Assembly (NCBI GenBank): GCA_965278985.1
Contig: OZ257131.1
Coordinates: 1,178,001 to 1,242,000, forward strand
Length of the DNA: 64,000 nucleotides
Reading direction: 5' to 3'
Source: CAISIP01 sp965278985
GTDB lineage: Bacteria; Pseudomonadota; Gammaproteobacteria; Burkholderiales; Burkholderiaceae_C
Made by a program: the position numbers and the translations under genes. Shown in pieces: positions 42,897 to 51,966 of the stretch (position 1 is its first letter; each line of letters starts with the position of its first letter). The notes beneath the pieces were generated by a model, which was not told the DNA's origin, did not search any database, and saw nothing but the letters and a program-made list of their open reading frames with translations.

Positions 42897-42978
42897 GGGA
42901 TGGGTTTCCTGAGTGGGTGGAAGTGCGGTGGCACTGTAGGCCGCGCAGGCCTGCACAGGGAACCCGCATCGCACTGCG

Positions 42979-43015
42979 TGCGCGATGATCGAAGTCGGTG
43001 TGCGATCATCGCGCA
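42979..43015. promoter_or_regulatory. Candidate PobR operator: 13-bp perfect inverted repeat
   Basis: TGCGCGATGATCG (42979-42991) is repeated exactly in reverse complement (43003-43015) with an 11-bp spacer, midway between pobA and pobR. Perfect long palindromes in divergent IclR-type control regions are typical operators. Position and symmetry are seen; binding by PobR is inferred. Confidence 0.7.
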
Positions 43016-43032
43016 AACGCCGTCGTCCACCC

Positions 43033-43833
43033 ATGTCTGCATCCACCCCGTCCATTGCCCGCCCCGACCTCATCGAAGGCATGGCCAAGGGCATGGCCGT
43101 GCTGGAGAGTTTCGACACGGAGCGCCAGCGCCTCAATGCCACGCTGGCCGCGCAGCGCGCGGGGCTGAGCCGCGCGGCAGCAAGGCGGCACCTGCTGACG
43201 CTGGCGCACCTCGGTTACCTGGAGACGGATGGCAGCCACTACTGGTTGTCACCGCGCGTGCTGCGTTTTTCGGGCAGCTACCTCGCCTCGGCGCGCCTGC
43301 CGCGCACGCTGCAGCCGGTGCTCAACCGCCTGGCCGCGCAGCACCAGGCGGCTTTCTCGGCCGTGGTGCTGGACGGTGACGAGGTGGTGATCGTGGCCAA
43401 CAGCGGACAGGGCTACGACCCGGCGCGCGACACCGCGTCGCGCTTGCTGGCCTACGGCATCCACCTGGGCGCGCGGCTGCCGGCGTTCGCCACGTCCACC
43501 GGTCGCGTGCTGCTGGCGGAGATGGCAGTGGGCGAGCGCCGCGCCTGGTTCAAGGGCCGCAGGTTGCCTCGGCTGACGGCCCACACCATGACCCGCCAGG
43601 CCGACCTGCGTGCGGCGCTGGAGCGCGCCCAGCGCGAGGGCCATTGCCTGGCGGTGGAGGAGCACGAGGTGGGTGTGCACGCCCTGGCCGTGGCACTGCG
43701 CAACAGCCAGGGTCTGGCCGTGGCTGCGCTCAACGTGGTGTTGCCCGGCGGCTGCGACGATCCGCAGCGCGTGCTGCGGCGCTGGCTGCCCGTGCTGCAG
43801 CAGGCGGCGGGGGAGTTGCGGGCGGTGCTGTGA
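43033..43833 (+). CDS. pobR: IclR-family regulator of pobA
   Basis: 266-residue IclR-type regulator of the PobR/PcaR/PcaU group. Winged helix-turn-helix at about 15-75 (EGMAKGMAVLESFD, SRAAARRHLLTLAHLGYL), then the effector domain (GARLPAFATSTGRVLLAEM, LAVEEHEVGVHALAVALRN). It should activate pobA in response to 4-hydroxybenzoate. The ATG at 43033 is preferred to an in-frame ATG at 42985, which lies inside the palindrome. No clear Shine-Dalgarno. Confidence 0.86.
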   Translation: MSASTPSIARPDLIEGMAKGMAVLESFDTERQRLNATLAAQRAGLSRAAARRHLLTLAHLGYLETDGSHYWLSPRVLRFSGSYLASARLPRTLQPVLNRLAAQHQAAFSAVVLDGDEVVIVANSGQGYDPARDTASRLLAYGIHLGARLPAFATSTGRVLLAEMAVGERRAWFKGRRLPRLTAHTMTRQADLRAALERAQREGHCLAVEEHEVGVHALAVALRNSQGLAVAALNVVLPGGCDDPQRVLRRWLPVLQQAAGELRAVL

Positions 43834-43839
43834 CGTGCG

Positions 43840-44499
43840 TCAGCCGCGCCGGATGTCGGCGGACACGAGGCAGCCGAACTCGCGCGCGAAGTCCACCGAC
43901 ACGCGGGCATGCACGGCGCCCTGCACGTCGTGGAAGCGCTGCAGCCCGGAGATGCCGAACACGCCTTCGTGCCAGATGTTGGGGTGGATATACAGGCCCT
44001 GGTGGCCGTCGAAGCGGAAGCACACGAACTGCTCGGGCGTCACGTCGTCGCCGGGCAGGGCCAGCGGCACCATGAAGGGCTTGGGCTCCAGGGGGAAGAA
44101 CATCTGGCCGCCGTCGGGGTGGTAGTTGGCATGCCACAGCATCATGCGCGCCGGGTCGCGGCGGTGCGTGGTGTCGGCGTGGTCCGGCAGTTCGGAATAG
44201 GCCAGGATGTAGTTGCCACCCACGGCGTCGTTGCGGCCGTAGAGGATGTCACCCTGCCATTCGCTGGTGAACACGCCCTGCGTGGTGCCGGCTTCGTCGC
44301 CGGTGTCCGCGTCCACGGGCCGCCAGCCGGCCGCCGGCCAGCGCACGATCTCCACCTTGCACTGCGCGGGATCGTCGACCAGCGTGCCATAACCCTGCAG
44401 CGATTCCGGCGTGGCGTCCACCACCGGCATCTGCACGATGCGCAGGCCGGCCGGCAGGTCGGGGTTCAGGTAGTCGAAACGGGGCGGGTTGCGGGTCAT
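43840..44499 (-). CDS. Ureidoglycolate lyase (AllA)-like cupin protein
   Basis: 219-residue cupin-fold protein resembling the AllA ureidoglycolate lyase family, which releases urea from ureidoglycolate. Supporting segments are MLWHANYHPDGGQMFFP, FRFDGHQGLYIHPNIWHEGV and VHARVSVDFAREFGCLVS; the GLYIHPNIWHEGVFGI block corresponds to the QGVNYHPGVWHH-type motif of AllA. No other allantoin-pathway gene lies nearby, so the substrate may differ. It converges with pobR (6-base gap) and is followed by panE on the same strand. Confidence 0.62.
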   Translation of the reverse strand: MTRNPPRFDYLNPDLPAGLRIVQMPVVDATPESLQGYGTLVDDPAQCKVEIVRWPAAGWRPVDADTGDEAGTTQGVFTSEWQGDILYGRNDAVGGNYILAYSELPDHADTTHRRDPARMMLWHANYHPDGGQMFFPLEPKPFMVPLALPGDDVTPEQFVCFRFDGHQGLYIHPNIWHEGVFGISGLQRFHDVQGAVHARVSVDFAREFGCLVSADIRRG

Positions 44500-44530
44500 G
44501 GGAGGGCTCGGGCAGGGGCCGCCGTGGTGG

Positions 44531-45532
44531 TCAGGGCGCGGCGGTCTTGCGCATCTCGGGGCCGCTCAGGCGCCAGCCCTTGCGGTGCGCGGCCACCATC
44601 TCGCACATCGCGGCGTTGTAGGGAGCCGGGACGCCATGCCGCGCTGCCAGCCGCACGATGGCGCCACAGAGGTCGTGGATCTCGGTGTTGCGGCCGTATT
44701 GCAGGTCGTCCCACATGGAGGAGCGCGCGGCGTCGTCGATGCGCAGCATGCGCGCGGCCAGGCGCAGGAACGCCCAGTTGGGCAGGCGCAGCACGCGCGG
44801 CAGCAGGGCGGGCGGCACGGGCGCCACGCGTGCGGGGCGTATGCCGGCGCGGCGCATCACCATCAGCGCCTCCTGCTGCAGGTTGGCCAGCACATGGCGG
44901 TAGTCACGGTCCTGCAGCTGGGTGCGCAGTGGCAGGTCGGACAAGGCATTGACGGGGTTGTTCAGGTTGAGCAGCAGCTTGCCCCATTGCAGGGGCTGCA
45001 TGTCGCGCGCCAGGGTGCTCGGCAACCCACCCGCGTCGAAGGCAGCGGCCACCTCCCGGGTGGTGTCGTTGCGCTCCATGTAGAACCGCCCGGAGGTGGT
45101 GCGTTGCACCGTGCCTTCTTCCGGCATGGCGATGTTGCAGGCCACCATGCCGGCCATGGGCCGCGTACGCGGGGCGATGGCGCGTATGCGGGCGACGTTG
45201 TCAACGCCGTTCTGCATCGAGATCACGGGCGTACCTGCCGGGCAGCACACCGCCATTTCCAGTGCGGCGGATTCGGTGCTGCCACCCTTGACGCACATCA
45301 GCAGCACATGCGGCGCGTCCATGCGCACGGCGGCCAGCGAGGTGGCCAGCGTCAGGTGGCGGGCAGGCACGTGCGCCGGGCGGCCATCCAGGTCCTTGAG
45401 CTGCAGGCCGGTGGAGGCCAGGGCCTCGATGATGCGCGGACGGCCCACCAGCGTCACCCGGCGCCCGGCAGCCGCCAGCCGGCCGCCGATATAGCAGCCC
45501 ACGGCGCCGGCACCGAGGACGATGAAGTTCAT
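44531..45532 (-). CDS. panE: 2-dehydropantoate 2-reductase family protein
   Basis: NADPH-dependent ketopantoate reductase fold, 333 residues. The Rossmann motif LGAGAVGCYIGGRLA starts at residue 6, CVKGGSTESA marks the NADPH/substrate region, and SMQNGVDN and WGKLLLNLNNPVNAL carry the conserved Asn and Lys residues. The C-terminal domain ends in SMWDDLQYGRNTEIHDLCG, matching the family pattern S..qDl..gr.tEid. Homologues of this kind are often multiple per genome, so it may reduce another 2-oxo acid rather than serve pantothenate synthesis. Confidence 0.82.
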   Translation of the reverse strand: MNFIVLGAGAVGCYIGGRLAAAGRRVTLVGRPRIIEALASTGLQLKDLDGRPAHVPARHLTLATSLAAVRMDAPHVLLMCVKGGSTESAALEMAVCCPAGTPVISMQNGVDNVARIRAIAPRTRPMAGMVACNIAMPEEGTVQRTTSGRFYMERNDTTREVAAAFDAGGLPSTLARDMQPLQWGKLLLNLNNPVNALSDLPLRTQLQDRDYRHVLANLQQEALMVMRRAGIRPARVAPVPPALLPRVLRLPNWAFLRLAARMLRIDDAARSSMWDDLQYGRNTEIHDLCGAIVRLAARHGVPAPYNAAMCEMVAAHRKGWRLSGPEMRKTAAP

Positions 45533-45544
45533 GGTGCCTCCATC

Positions 45545-46429
45545 CTATTGCGTCCGCTCGCCCAATGCCAGTACCAAAGCGATGGCGCTGGCCGCCATGG
45601 ACGCCAAATGCAGGAAACCCAGGGGTTCCTGCAACCACCATGCGCCCGTCAGCATGGCGACGATGGGCACCATGACCGTGCCCAGCCCGGCCACGTGCGG
45701 GGGCAGCATCTGGGCAATGGCGAACCAGCAGACGTTGCCGATGCACATGGGCACGAGCGTGATCCAGGCGATCACGGCCAGCGACGTGGCGCTGGGCAGG
45801 AACCACCGGTGGTCGCCCAGCAACAGCGCCATCAGCACCATCGGCACGCTGCCCAGCAGCAGCTGCCAGCCCGTCAGTACCAGCACGTGGACCTGCACCT
45901 TGCCACGTTTGAGGATCAGCATGCCGGCAGCCCAGCCCACGGCCGCCAGCAGGCCCAGTGCCATGCCGGCCGGCGCATCCGCATAGGCCCGCAGGCCGGG
46001 CACCATCAGCAACACCACGCCCGCGGCGCCCAGGGCCAGCGCCAGCAGCATGCGCCGGCTTAGCCCGGTGCCCAGGAACAGCCAGCCGATGAGCGCGGCC
46101 CACAGGGGCATGGTGAAGCCCAGCACCGCGGCCTGGCCCGAGGGGATCAGGATCGCGGCATAGGTGCTGGCCACGTTCCAGACCACCAGGTAGCACAGGG
46201 TGGCCAGCACGACCGTGCCCCAGTACATACGCGGCAGCCGCAGCGGCAGGCCCCGCAGGCGCGCGAGCAGCAGCAGCGCTGCGCCCCCGACGGGCATCGA
46301 CACCGCGCGGAAGGTCCACACCGACATCTCACGCACCGCCAGCGGGAAGAGCGACCAGTTGGCACCCCAGACCACCGCCAGCACGGCGAGCATGGCCAGG
46401 GCGCGGGGGGAGAGGTGGCTGCTGGGCAT
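45545..46429 (-). CDS. EamA/DMT-family transporter
   Basis: 294-residue inner-membrane protein with ten hydrophobic spans arranged as two EamA repeats (first beginning LAMLAVLAVVWGANWSLF, second AGMALGLLAAVGWAAGML). The WGANWS and GE-like end of each repeat are family hallmarks. The start at 46429 places the first TM near residue 12; the longer frame upstream is Pro-rich, overlaps the neighbouring gene and is rejected. Probably exports a small metabolite; substrate unknown. It lies 12 bases before the panE start, likely the same transcript. Confidence 0.87.
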   Translation of the reverse strand: MPSSHLSPRALAMLAVLAVVWGANWSLFPLAVREMSVWTFRAVSMPVGGAALLLLARLRGLPLRLPRMYWGTVVLATLCYLVVWNVASTYAAILIPSGQAAVLGFTMPLWAALIGWLFLGTGLSRRMLLALALGAAGVVLLMVPGLRAYADAPAGMALGLLAAVGWAAGMLILKRGKVQVHVLVLTGWQLLLGSVPMVLMALLLGDHRWFLPSATSLAVIAWITLVPMCIGNVCWFAIAQMLPPHVAGLGTVMVPIVAMLTGAWWLQEPLGFLHLASMAASAIALVLALGERTQ

Positions 46430-46524
46430 CGGGTTGGCCGGCCCCGGGCGCTGGCGGCCGGGTGGCCGAGGCGCATGGGACGGATTGGGCGGATTGGGAA
46501 AGGGCGGGGCGGCAGAAGGGTGCG

Positions 46525-46923
46525 TCAGTGCTCCGCCGCCTTGGCACGCCGTTGGCGCCGTTTGCGCCGCGCGTCCATGTGCCACGCCAGGAAGGGCAGG
46601 ATCAGGAGGGAGCCGGGAATCGCCCAGATCAGCAGGTAGGGGCTGACCGAGGACACGGAGCGCAGCATCTGCCGGATCTCGTGGCGGTCTTCCGCCGTCC
46701 ACTGGCCGCCCTTGCGCTGCTTGCGCAGCAGGGGCAGCGCACTGCGGATCTGCTCGAGCTCGTTACGCAGACGGGTCTTCTCGCGGCTGTTGCCCGCCAC
46801 CATCGACGAGAACCAGACCGGCGCCATTGGCATCCGGGCCTGGAATCTCTGCGTGCTGTCGGGATCGAAATCGGCGGCTGCGCCACCCTCCGGTGCGGGC
46901 GGAGGTGAGGGGGCTGGGGGCAT
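46525..46923 (-). CDS. Small membrane protein, LETM1-like
   Basis: 132 residues. The Pro/Ala-rich N-terminus is followed by a basic amphipathic stretch (SREKTRLRNELEQIRSALPL), then EIRQMLRSVSSVSPYLLIWA leading into a single membrane span (about 95-113, AIPGSLLILPFLAWHM) and a very basic tail (ARRKRRQRRAK). The order 'helix, SVSPYLL, PGS.L.LPF' resembles the short bacterial LETM1-like proteins. No clear Shine-Dalgarno, so the start could be the later ATG (MPMAPVWFSS). Function unknown. Confidence 0.6.
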   Translation of the reverse strand: MPPAPSPPPAPEGGAAADFDPDSTQRFQARMPMAPVWFSSMVAGNSREKTRLRNELEQIRSALPLLRKQRKGGQWTAEDRHEIRQMLRSVSSVSPYLLIWAIPGSLLILPFLAWHMDARRKRRQRRAKAAEH

Positions 46924-46993
46924 GGCGAAATTATCCCCCAGCATCCCCACGGCAGGCCCCCCGCGAGGAGGGGAGCCTGGCGTGGCGCGCAAT

Positions 46994-48997
46994 TCAGGCG
47001 CGTTTGCGGCGCAGCTGCCACAGTGCCGCGGCGGCCAGCGCGGCGATGGCGGGCCACTCCAGCGCACCGCCGCCGCCCCCGCCGCCGCCAGACACCACGG
47101 TGCTGCCCGTGCCGTTGATCTGCAGGGTGGTGCTGGTGGCGGTCGTGGCGCCCAGGGTGTCGGTCACGACCAGGCGCACCTCCACCGTGCCGGGGCTGCT
47201 GGCGACGAGTGTCACCGTGCTCTGGTTGGTGGGCCCCGACAGGCTGGCGAGCCCTGCGCCGCTGGCAATGCTCCACTGGTAGCTGGCGATGCCGCGGCCG
47301 GCGCTGGCACCGGAGTCGGCCGCGCTCAGCACCGTCGACGTGCCTGCCACCAGCGTGGTCGCCTGCGCCGTGATGCGCGCGGCGGGTGCCAGCACCGCAG
47401 CCACGGCGCGCGCGGCGTTCAGCATGCCGGCGCCGCAGGTGCCGGTGGTGCAATAACACTCGTCCTGGTCGCGGGCCGTGGGGGCCTGGCATTGGGGTGT
47501 GCCGGGGTCTGCGCCCGTGGTGGGGAAGGGCGTTGCCGAGGACTGCAGTGCCTGGCGCATCTGGTCCACGGACAGGGCGGGATTGACGGACACCATCAGG
47601 CCCAGCGTGCCGGCCACGATGGGCGCGGAGAAGCTGGTGCCCAGCGAGGGGCGGGTGTTGCCGTCGCTGTAGGTGTGGACCAGGGGCGAGGTGGTGCCGG
47701 TGTTGGTGGTGGTCAGCAGCGGGTATTCGCAGGTACCCACGAGGTTCACGCAGTTGCCGGCCGGCGCGGCGATGGTCACCCCGCTGCCCAGGTTCGAATA
47801 CCCCACCTTCGTGCCCACGTGCCGCAGGCCGGCGACCGCGATCGCGCCAGGGCAATTGGCGGGCGTGGTGAGGGCCCGGCCGGCGCCGTTGCCGGCCGCG
47901 ACCACCACGGCCACGCCGGCCGCCGTGAGCTCCGAGATCGCGTCGCGGAAGGACGCCAGGCAGCTGCCGGTGGATCCCAGGCTCATGTTGATGACCCGTG
48001 CCGGGTACGCGTTGGGCACGGACTGCGAGCTGCCCACGCCCACCTCGCTGCTGAGGCCTGCGGCCCAGCGCATGGCGGCGATGATGTCCGAGTCGTAGCC
48101 ACCGCAGCGGCCGAGCACGCGCACCGGCAGCACCATCACGTCGCGGCCCACGCCGGCCATGCCGGTACCGTTGTTGGTGGCAGCGCCGATCAGGCCCGCG
48201 ACCTGCGTGCCATGCCAGCGGCTGGTCGTGGCGGCGATGCCTGCGCCGCATTCGTTGGCGTTGGTCCAGTCGCCGGGGTCCGAGGGGTTGCCGTCGCGGC
48301 CATCGCCGTCGTTGGAGATGGCGGTGTCGCGCACAAAGTCGTAACCGGGCCGCATCTTGACGGCCAGGTCGGGGTGGTCCAGCAGCACGCCGGTGTCCAG
48401 CACGGCCACGGTGACGGCGGAGGAGCCATTGGTCACGTCCCAGGCGCCCACGGCATCGATGGCCGAGACCGTTGTGCTGTTCGGGGCGCGCAGGTACCAC
48501 TGGCCGGTGGCGGGCGTGATGGTGGTCTGGCCCGCGGGCAGGTACGGGTCGTTGGGCAGGGCCGCGATGTGGCGGCGCATGTCCGGCACGGCCCATTCCA
48601 CTTCGGGCTGGGCGGCGAGCTGGCTCGCCAGGGCGGCGGAACTCATGCCGCTGCCGGCCAGGGCCTGGGTGCGTCCACCCAGCACGCGGCCGTTGCGCAG
48701 CGGCATGCGCAGCCGCTCGGCCATCGCCGCGGCAAACTGCGGGCGCGGCGTGGCAGCGTTGCGCTCCACCGACAGTGCGCGCAGCATCTGGTCGTCGGCG
48801 CGGAACTTGACGATCACGCGGGCCTCGCTGGCTTCGTCGGTGGTGGTGCCCACCGCACGCGGCACCATGCCGCGTTCGACGGCCTGCGCCGTGCCGGCCA
48901 GCAGGCCCATGCACAGGCAGGCCAGGCCCGTCCACGCGGCAAGGCGCAGGCGCGAGCGGGGCTGCGTTTCGGGGGAGGGGGTCGGATCAGCGTGCAT
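46994..48997 (-). CDS. Secreted S8 serine peptidase with GlyGly-CTERM-like tail
   Basis: Subtilisin-family protease of 667 residues. Signal peptide RLRLAAWTGLACLCMGLLAG with cleavage near AQA, a propeptide-like region, then the catalytic domain: Asp in VAVLDTGVLLDHPD, His in RWHGTQVAGLIGA and Ser in LGTSFSAPIVAGTLG; the oxyanion Asn is in AAGNGAGRAL. A PKD/Ig-like domain (about 555-635) precedes a Gly8 run, a hydrophobic helix and RRKRA at the end. That tripartite end is a GlyGly-CTERM-like sorting signal, normally processed by rhombosortase. The start at 48997 is one of two in-frame ATGs (the other is 49039). No rhombosortase gene is visible here. Confidence 0.88.
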   Translation of the reverse strand: MHADPTPSPETQPRSRLRLAAWTGLACLCMGLLAGTAQAVERGMVPRAVGTTTDEASEARVIVKFRADDQMLRALSVERNAATPRPQFAAAMAERLRMPLRNGRVLGGRTQALAGSGMSSAALASQLAAQPEVEWAVPDMRRHIAALPNDPYLPAGQTTITPATGQWYLRAPNSTTVSAIDAVGAWDVTNGSSAVTVAVLDTGVLLDHPDLAVKMRPGYDFVRDTAISNDGDGRDGNPSDPGDWTNANECGAGIAATTSRWHGTQVAGLIGAATNNGTGMAGVGRDVMVLPVRVLGRCGGYDSDIIAAMRWAAGLSSEVGVGSSQSVPNAYPARVINMSLGSTGSCLASFRDAISELTAAGVAVVVAAGNGAGRALTTPANCPGAIAVAGLRHVGTKVGYSNLGSGVTIAAPAGNCVNLVGTCEYPLLTTTNTGTTSPLVHTYSDGNTRPSLGTSFSAPIVAGTLGLMVSVNPALSVDQMRQALQSSATPFPTTGADPGTPQCQAPTARDQDECYCTTGTCGAGMLNAARAVAAVLAPAARITAQATTLVAGTSTVLSAADSGASAGRGIASYQWSIASGAGLASLSGPTNQSTVTLVASSPGTVEVRLVVTDTLGATTATSTTLQINGTGSTVVSGGGGGGGGALEWPAIAALAAAALWQLRRKRA

Positions 48998-49090
48998 GGT
49001 GCATCCAGGGGCGGGGTGTTGCGGAGCCGGGAGCATCATCCCACGACATCGCGCGCCCCCACCATCACGCCAACGGCCGATGCGGGGGGG

Positions 49091-51043
49091 TCAGCCCGCC
49101 GCTTCCAGCTGCGTGGTCAGTTCCAGCCAGCGTTCTTCCAGCGTGCCGAGCTCGCCCTGGGCCGCATGCAGCTGGCCACCGACCTCGGCGATGCGTGACG
49201 CGTCGGCCAGGCCGGCGAGCTGCTGCTCGAGCGTCGCGACCTGCGACTGCAGCTGGGCCAGGCGTGCCTCGGCCTTCTGCAGATCATCCCGCAGCGCGGT
49301 GGCGGAGCGCCGCGGTGCCGTGGAGGCGGGGCGCTTGGCCGGGGCCGCCGCGGCCTGCGGTGCCGGCGCGGGGGCCGTGGCGGCCTTGCGCGCGGCTTCG
49401 CGCTGGCGCTTGGCTTCGTCCAGCAGGTAGCGCTGGTAGTCGTCCAGGTCGCCATCGAAGGGGCCCACGCCACCGCGCGAAACCAGCCAGAACTCGTCGC
49501 AGACGGAGCGCAGCAGCGCCCGGTCGTGGCTGACCAGCATCACCGTGCCTTCGAACTCGTTGAGCGCCATGCCCAGCGCCTCGCGCGTGGCCAGGTCCAG
49601 GTGGTTGGTGGGCTCGTCCAGCAGCAGCAGGTTGGGGCGCTGCCAGACGATCATGCACAGCACCAGGCGGGCCTTCTCGCCGCCGCTCATGCTGCCCACG
49701 GACTGCTTGACCATGTCGCCGCTGAAGTTGAAGGTGCCCAGGAAACTGCGCAGGTCCTGCTCGCGCGTGGCCTGGCCCTGCAGGCGGCCGGCGGCGGTGG
49801 TCTCGCGCACCAGGGTGATCATGTGCTCCAGCGGCGAATCCGCCGGGCGCAGCACGTCGAGCTCCTGCTGCGCGAAGTAGCCGATGTTCAGGCCCTTGCC
49901 CTCGGTGATCTCGCCGCCGATGGGGGCGAGGTCGCGCGCCACGGTCTTGACCACGGTGGACTTGCCCTGGCCGTTGGCGCCCAGGATGCCGATGCGCTGG
50001 CCGGCCAGCACGGACTTGCTGACGTCGCGCACGATCACGGTGGGCGGGGTGCCGGGTGCCGCGGCCTCGGGCGGTGGGTAGCCGAAGCTCACGCCCTGCA
50101 TGGCCAACATGGGGTTGGGCAGGTTCGCGGGCTCCTTGAACTCGAAGGTGAAGTCGGCCTCGGCCAGCAGCGGCGCGATGCGCTCCATGCGGTCCAGCGC
50201 CTTGACGCGGCTCTGCGCCTGCTTGGCCTTGCTGGCCTTGGCCTTGAAGCGCGTGATGAACTTCTGCAGGTGGGCGATCTTCTCCTGCTGGCGCGCGAAG
50301 GCGGCCTGCTGCAGCTCCATCTGCTCGGCGCGCATGTCCTCGAACTTGCTGTAGTTGCCGCCGTAGCGCGTGAGCTTGGCCGAGTCGATGTGCAGCGTGA
50401 CGTCGGTCACGGCGTCGAGGAACTCGCGGTCGTGGCTGATCACGAGGATGGTGCCCTCGAAGCGCTGCAACCAAGCCTCGAGCCAGACCAGCGCGTCCAG
50501 GTCCAGGTGGTTGGTGGGCTCGTCCAGCAGCAGCAGGTCGGCGGGGCACATGAGCGCGCGGGCCAGCTGCAGGCGCATGCGCCAGCCACCCGAGAAGCTG
50601 TCGACGGGGTTGTGCAGCTCCGTGGTCTTGAAACCCAGGCCGAGGATCAGGGCCTGGGCGCGCGCGGCGGCGTCATGGGCGCCCGCGTCGTGCAGCTCCA
50701 TGTAGGCATGGGCCATGCGGTCGCCGTCGTCGCTGGCCTCGGCCTCGGTCACTTCGCGCTGCGCGGCCAGCAGGCGCACGTCGCCATCGACCACGAAGTC
50801 CGTGGCGCTCTGGTCGGTCTCGGGCATGTTCTGCGCGACCTGGCCCACACGCCACTGCGCGGGCACGTTGAAATCGCCGGCGTCCTCGTGCAGCGAGCCG
50901 TCCAGCAGCGCGAAGAGGGAGGATTTGCCGGCGCCGTTGCGGCCGACCAGGCCGACCTTCTCGCCGGGGTTGAGGGTGACGGAGGCGCTGTCCAGCAGGA
51001 CCTTGGTGCCGCGGCGCAGCGTGATGTTCTTGAGCGTGATCAT
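49091..51043 (-). CDS. ABC-F family ATP-binding protein (YheS-like)
   Basis: Soluble tandem ATPase of 650 residues without membrane domains; ABC-F proteins act on the ribosome. Walker A motifs are GRNGAGKSS (residues 34-42) and GANGQGKST (about 350), signatures FSGGWRMRLQLARAL and MSGGEKARLVLCMI, and Walker B LLLLDEPTNHLDLD twice. The interdomain P-site tRNA-interaction linker contains KFITRFKAKASKAKQAQSR. The C-terminus is a Pro/Ala linker plus a coiled coil (about 580-645). Starts within the prmB stop codon (ATGA overlap), which couples it to another translation-related gene. Confidence 0.92.
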   Translation of the reverse strand: MITLKNITLRRGTKVLLDSASVTLNPGEKVGLVGRNGAGKSSLFALLDGSLHEDAGDFNVPAQWRVGQVAQNMPETDQSATDFVVDGDVRLLAAQREVTEAEASDDGDRMAHAYMELHDAGAHDAAARAQALILGLGFKTTELHNPVDSFSGGWRMRLQLARALMCPADLLLLDEPTNHLDLDALVWLEAWLQRFEGTILVISHDREFLDAVTDVTLHIDSAKLTRYGGNYSKFEDMRAEQMELQQAAFARQQEKIAHLQKFITRFKAKASKAKQAQSRVKALDRMERIAPLLAEADFTFEFKEPANLPNPMLAMQGVSFGYPPPEAAAPGTPPTVIVRDVSKSVLAGQRIGILGANGQGKSTVVKTVARDLAPIGGEITEGKGLNIGYFAQQELDVLRPADSPLEHMITLVRETTAAGRLQGQATREQDLRSFLGTFNFSGDMVKQSVGSMSGGEKARLVLCMIVWQRPNLLLLDEPTNHLDLATREALGMALNEFEGTVMLVSHDRALLRSVCDEFWLVSRGGVGPFDGDLDDYQRYLLDEAKRQREAARKAATAPAPAPQAAAAPAKRPASTAPRRSATALRDDLQKAEARLAQLQSQVATLEQQLAGLADASRIAEVGGQLHAAQGELGTLEERWLELTTQLEAAG

Positions 51044-51918
51044 GGGGAAATGGAATGCAGCAGGGCTTCGCGCGTGAGCACGCAGACCTGGTCGGCTCCG
51101 GCGCTGGTGTCCAGCCAGATGGCGCCGAGGGTGGGGAAGGCAGCGTCGAAATACGCGCGCTCGTGGCCGATCTCCAGCACCAGCGCGGCGCCTTCGGCCA
51201 GGTGGGCGGGGGCGGCTGGCAGCAGGCGGCGCACGAAGTCCATGCCGTCGCTGCCGCCGGCCAGCGCCAGGGCCGGCTCGGCGCGGAACTCCGCCGGCAG
51301 GGCGGCCATGCTGGCGCTGTTCACGTAGGGCGGGTTGCACAGGATCATGTCGTACGGACCGTGTGCGGCGGCCAGGCCATCCCCCTGCAGCAGCCGCACG
51401 CGGTTGGCCAGCGCATGGCGCTGCAGGTTCAGGGCCGCGACGGCCAGCGCATCGGCCGAGAGGTCGGTGGCATCCACGTCCAGCGTGAGCCAGGCCATGG
51501 CGGCCAGCACCGCCAGGCTGCCATTGCCGGTGCACAGGTCCAGCACGCGGCGGGCGTCCTCGGGCAGCCAGTAGTCCAGTTCGCCCTGCACGAGTGGCTC
51601 GGCGATCAGGCTGCGCGGCACGATCACGCGCGGGTCGACAGTGAAGGGCACGCCCTGCAGCCACGCCTCGCCGGTCAGGTAGGCGGCGGGCTGGCGGGTG
51701 TCGATGCGTTGTTGCACCAAGGCCTCGACGCCGGCGCAGGCCGGCGTGTCGACGGCCTGGCCACCGATCGTGTCCAGGTCGCTGTCCAGCGGCAGGCCGA
51801 GCTTCCACAGCACCAGCCAGGCTGCCTCGTCGAAGGCGTTGGTGGTGCCGTGTCCGAAGTGGATGCCAGCGGCCTCCAGTCGGGCCGCGCTGGCGTCCAT
51901 GAGTTCCAGAATCGTCAT
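51040..51918 (-). CDS. prmB: Ribosomal protein L3 N5-glutamine methyltransferase
   Basis: Methylates the side-chain amide of a glutamine of ribosomal protein L3. 292 residues. The N-terminal PrmB/PrmC helical domain contains HFGHGTTNAFDEA, typical of PrmB; the SAM-binding motif is VLDLCTGNGSLAVLAA and the catalytic NPPY motif is in ILCNPPYVNSASM (about 193). Chosen start is MTILELMDASAARL at 51918; the longer frame at 51957 lacks support. The ATGA overlap with the ABC-F gene suggests shared expression. Confidence 0.9.
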   Translation of the reverse strand: MTILELMDASAARLEAAGIHFGHGTTNAFDEAAWLVLWKLGLPLDSDLDTIGGQAVDTPACAGVEALVQQRIDTRQPAAYLTGEAWLQGVPFTVDPRVIVPRSLIAEPLVQGELDYWLPEDARRVLDLCTGNGSLAVLAAMAWLTLDVDATDLSADALAVAALNLQRHALANRVRLLQGDGLAAAHGPYDMILCNPPYVNSASMAALPAEFRAEPALALAGGSDGMDFVRRLLPAAPAHLAEGAALVLEIGHERAYFDAAFPTLGAIWLDTSAGADQVCVLTREALLHSISP

Positions 51919-51931
51919 CGTGTCTTGCCTG

Positions 51932-51952
51932 GGCACGCGGGGATCGCGTGCC
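51932..51952. other. Perfect hairpin upstream of prmB
   Basis: GGCACGCG-GGGAT-CGCGTGCC forms an 8-bp stem 13 bases before the prmB start. It could be part of the preceding transcript's terminator or affect prmB translation; not decided by sequence. Confidence 0.45.
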
Positions 51953-51966
51953 GCCATGTTGGGAGT

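Noticed and set aside
41620..42969. Upstream extension of the CoA-transferase frame through pobA
   Set aside because: This is the wrong frame of pobA; CoA-transferase similarity begins only near 41580.
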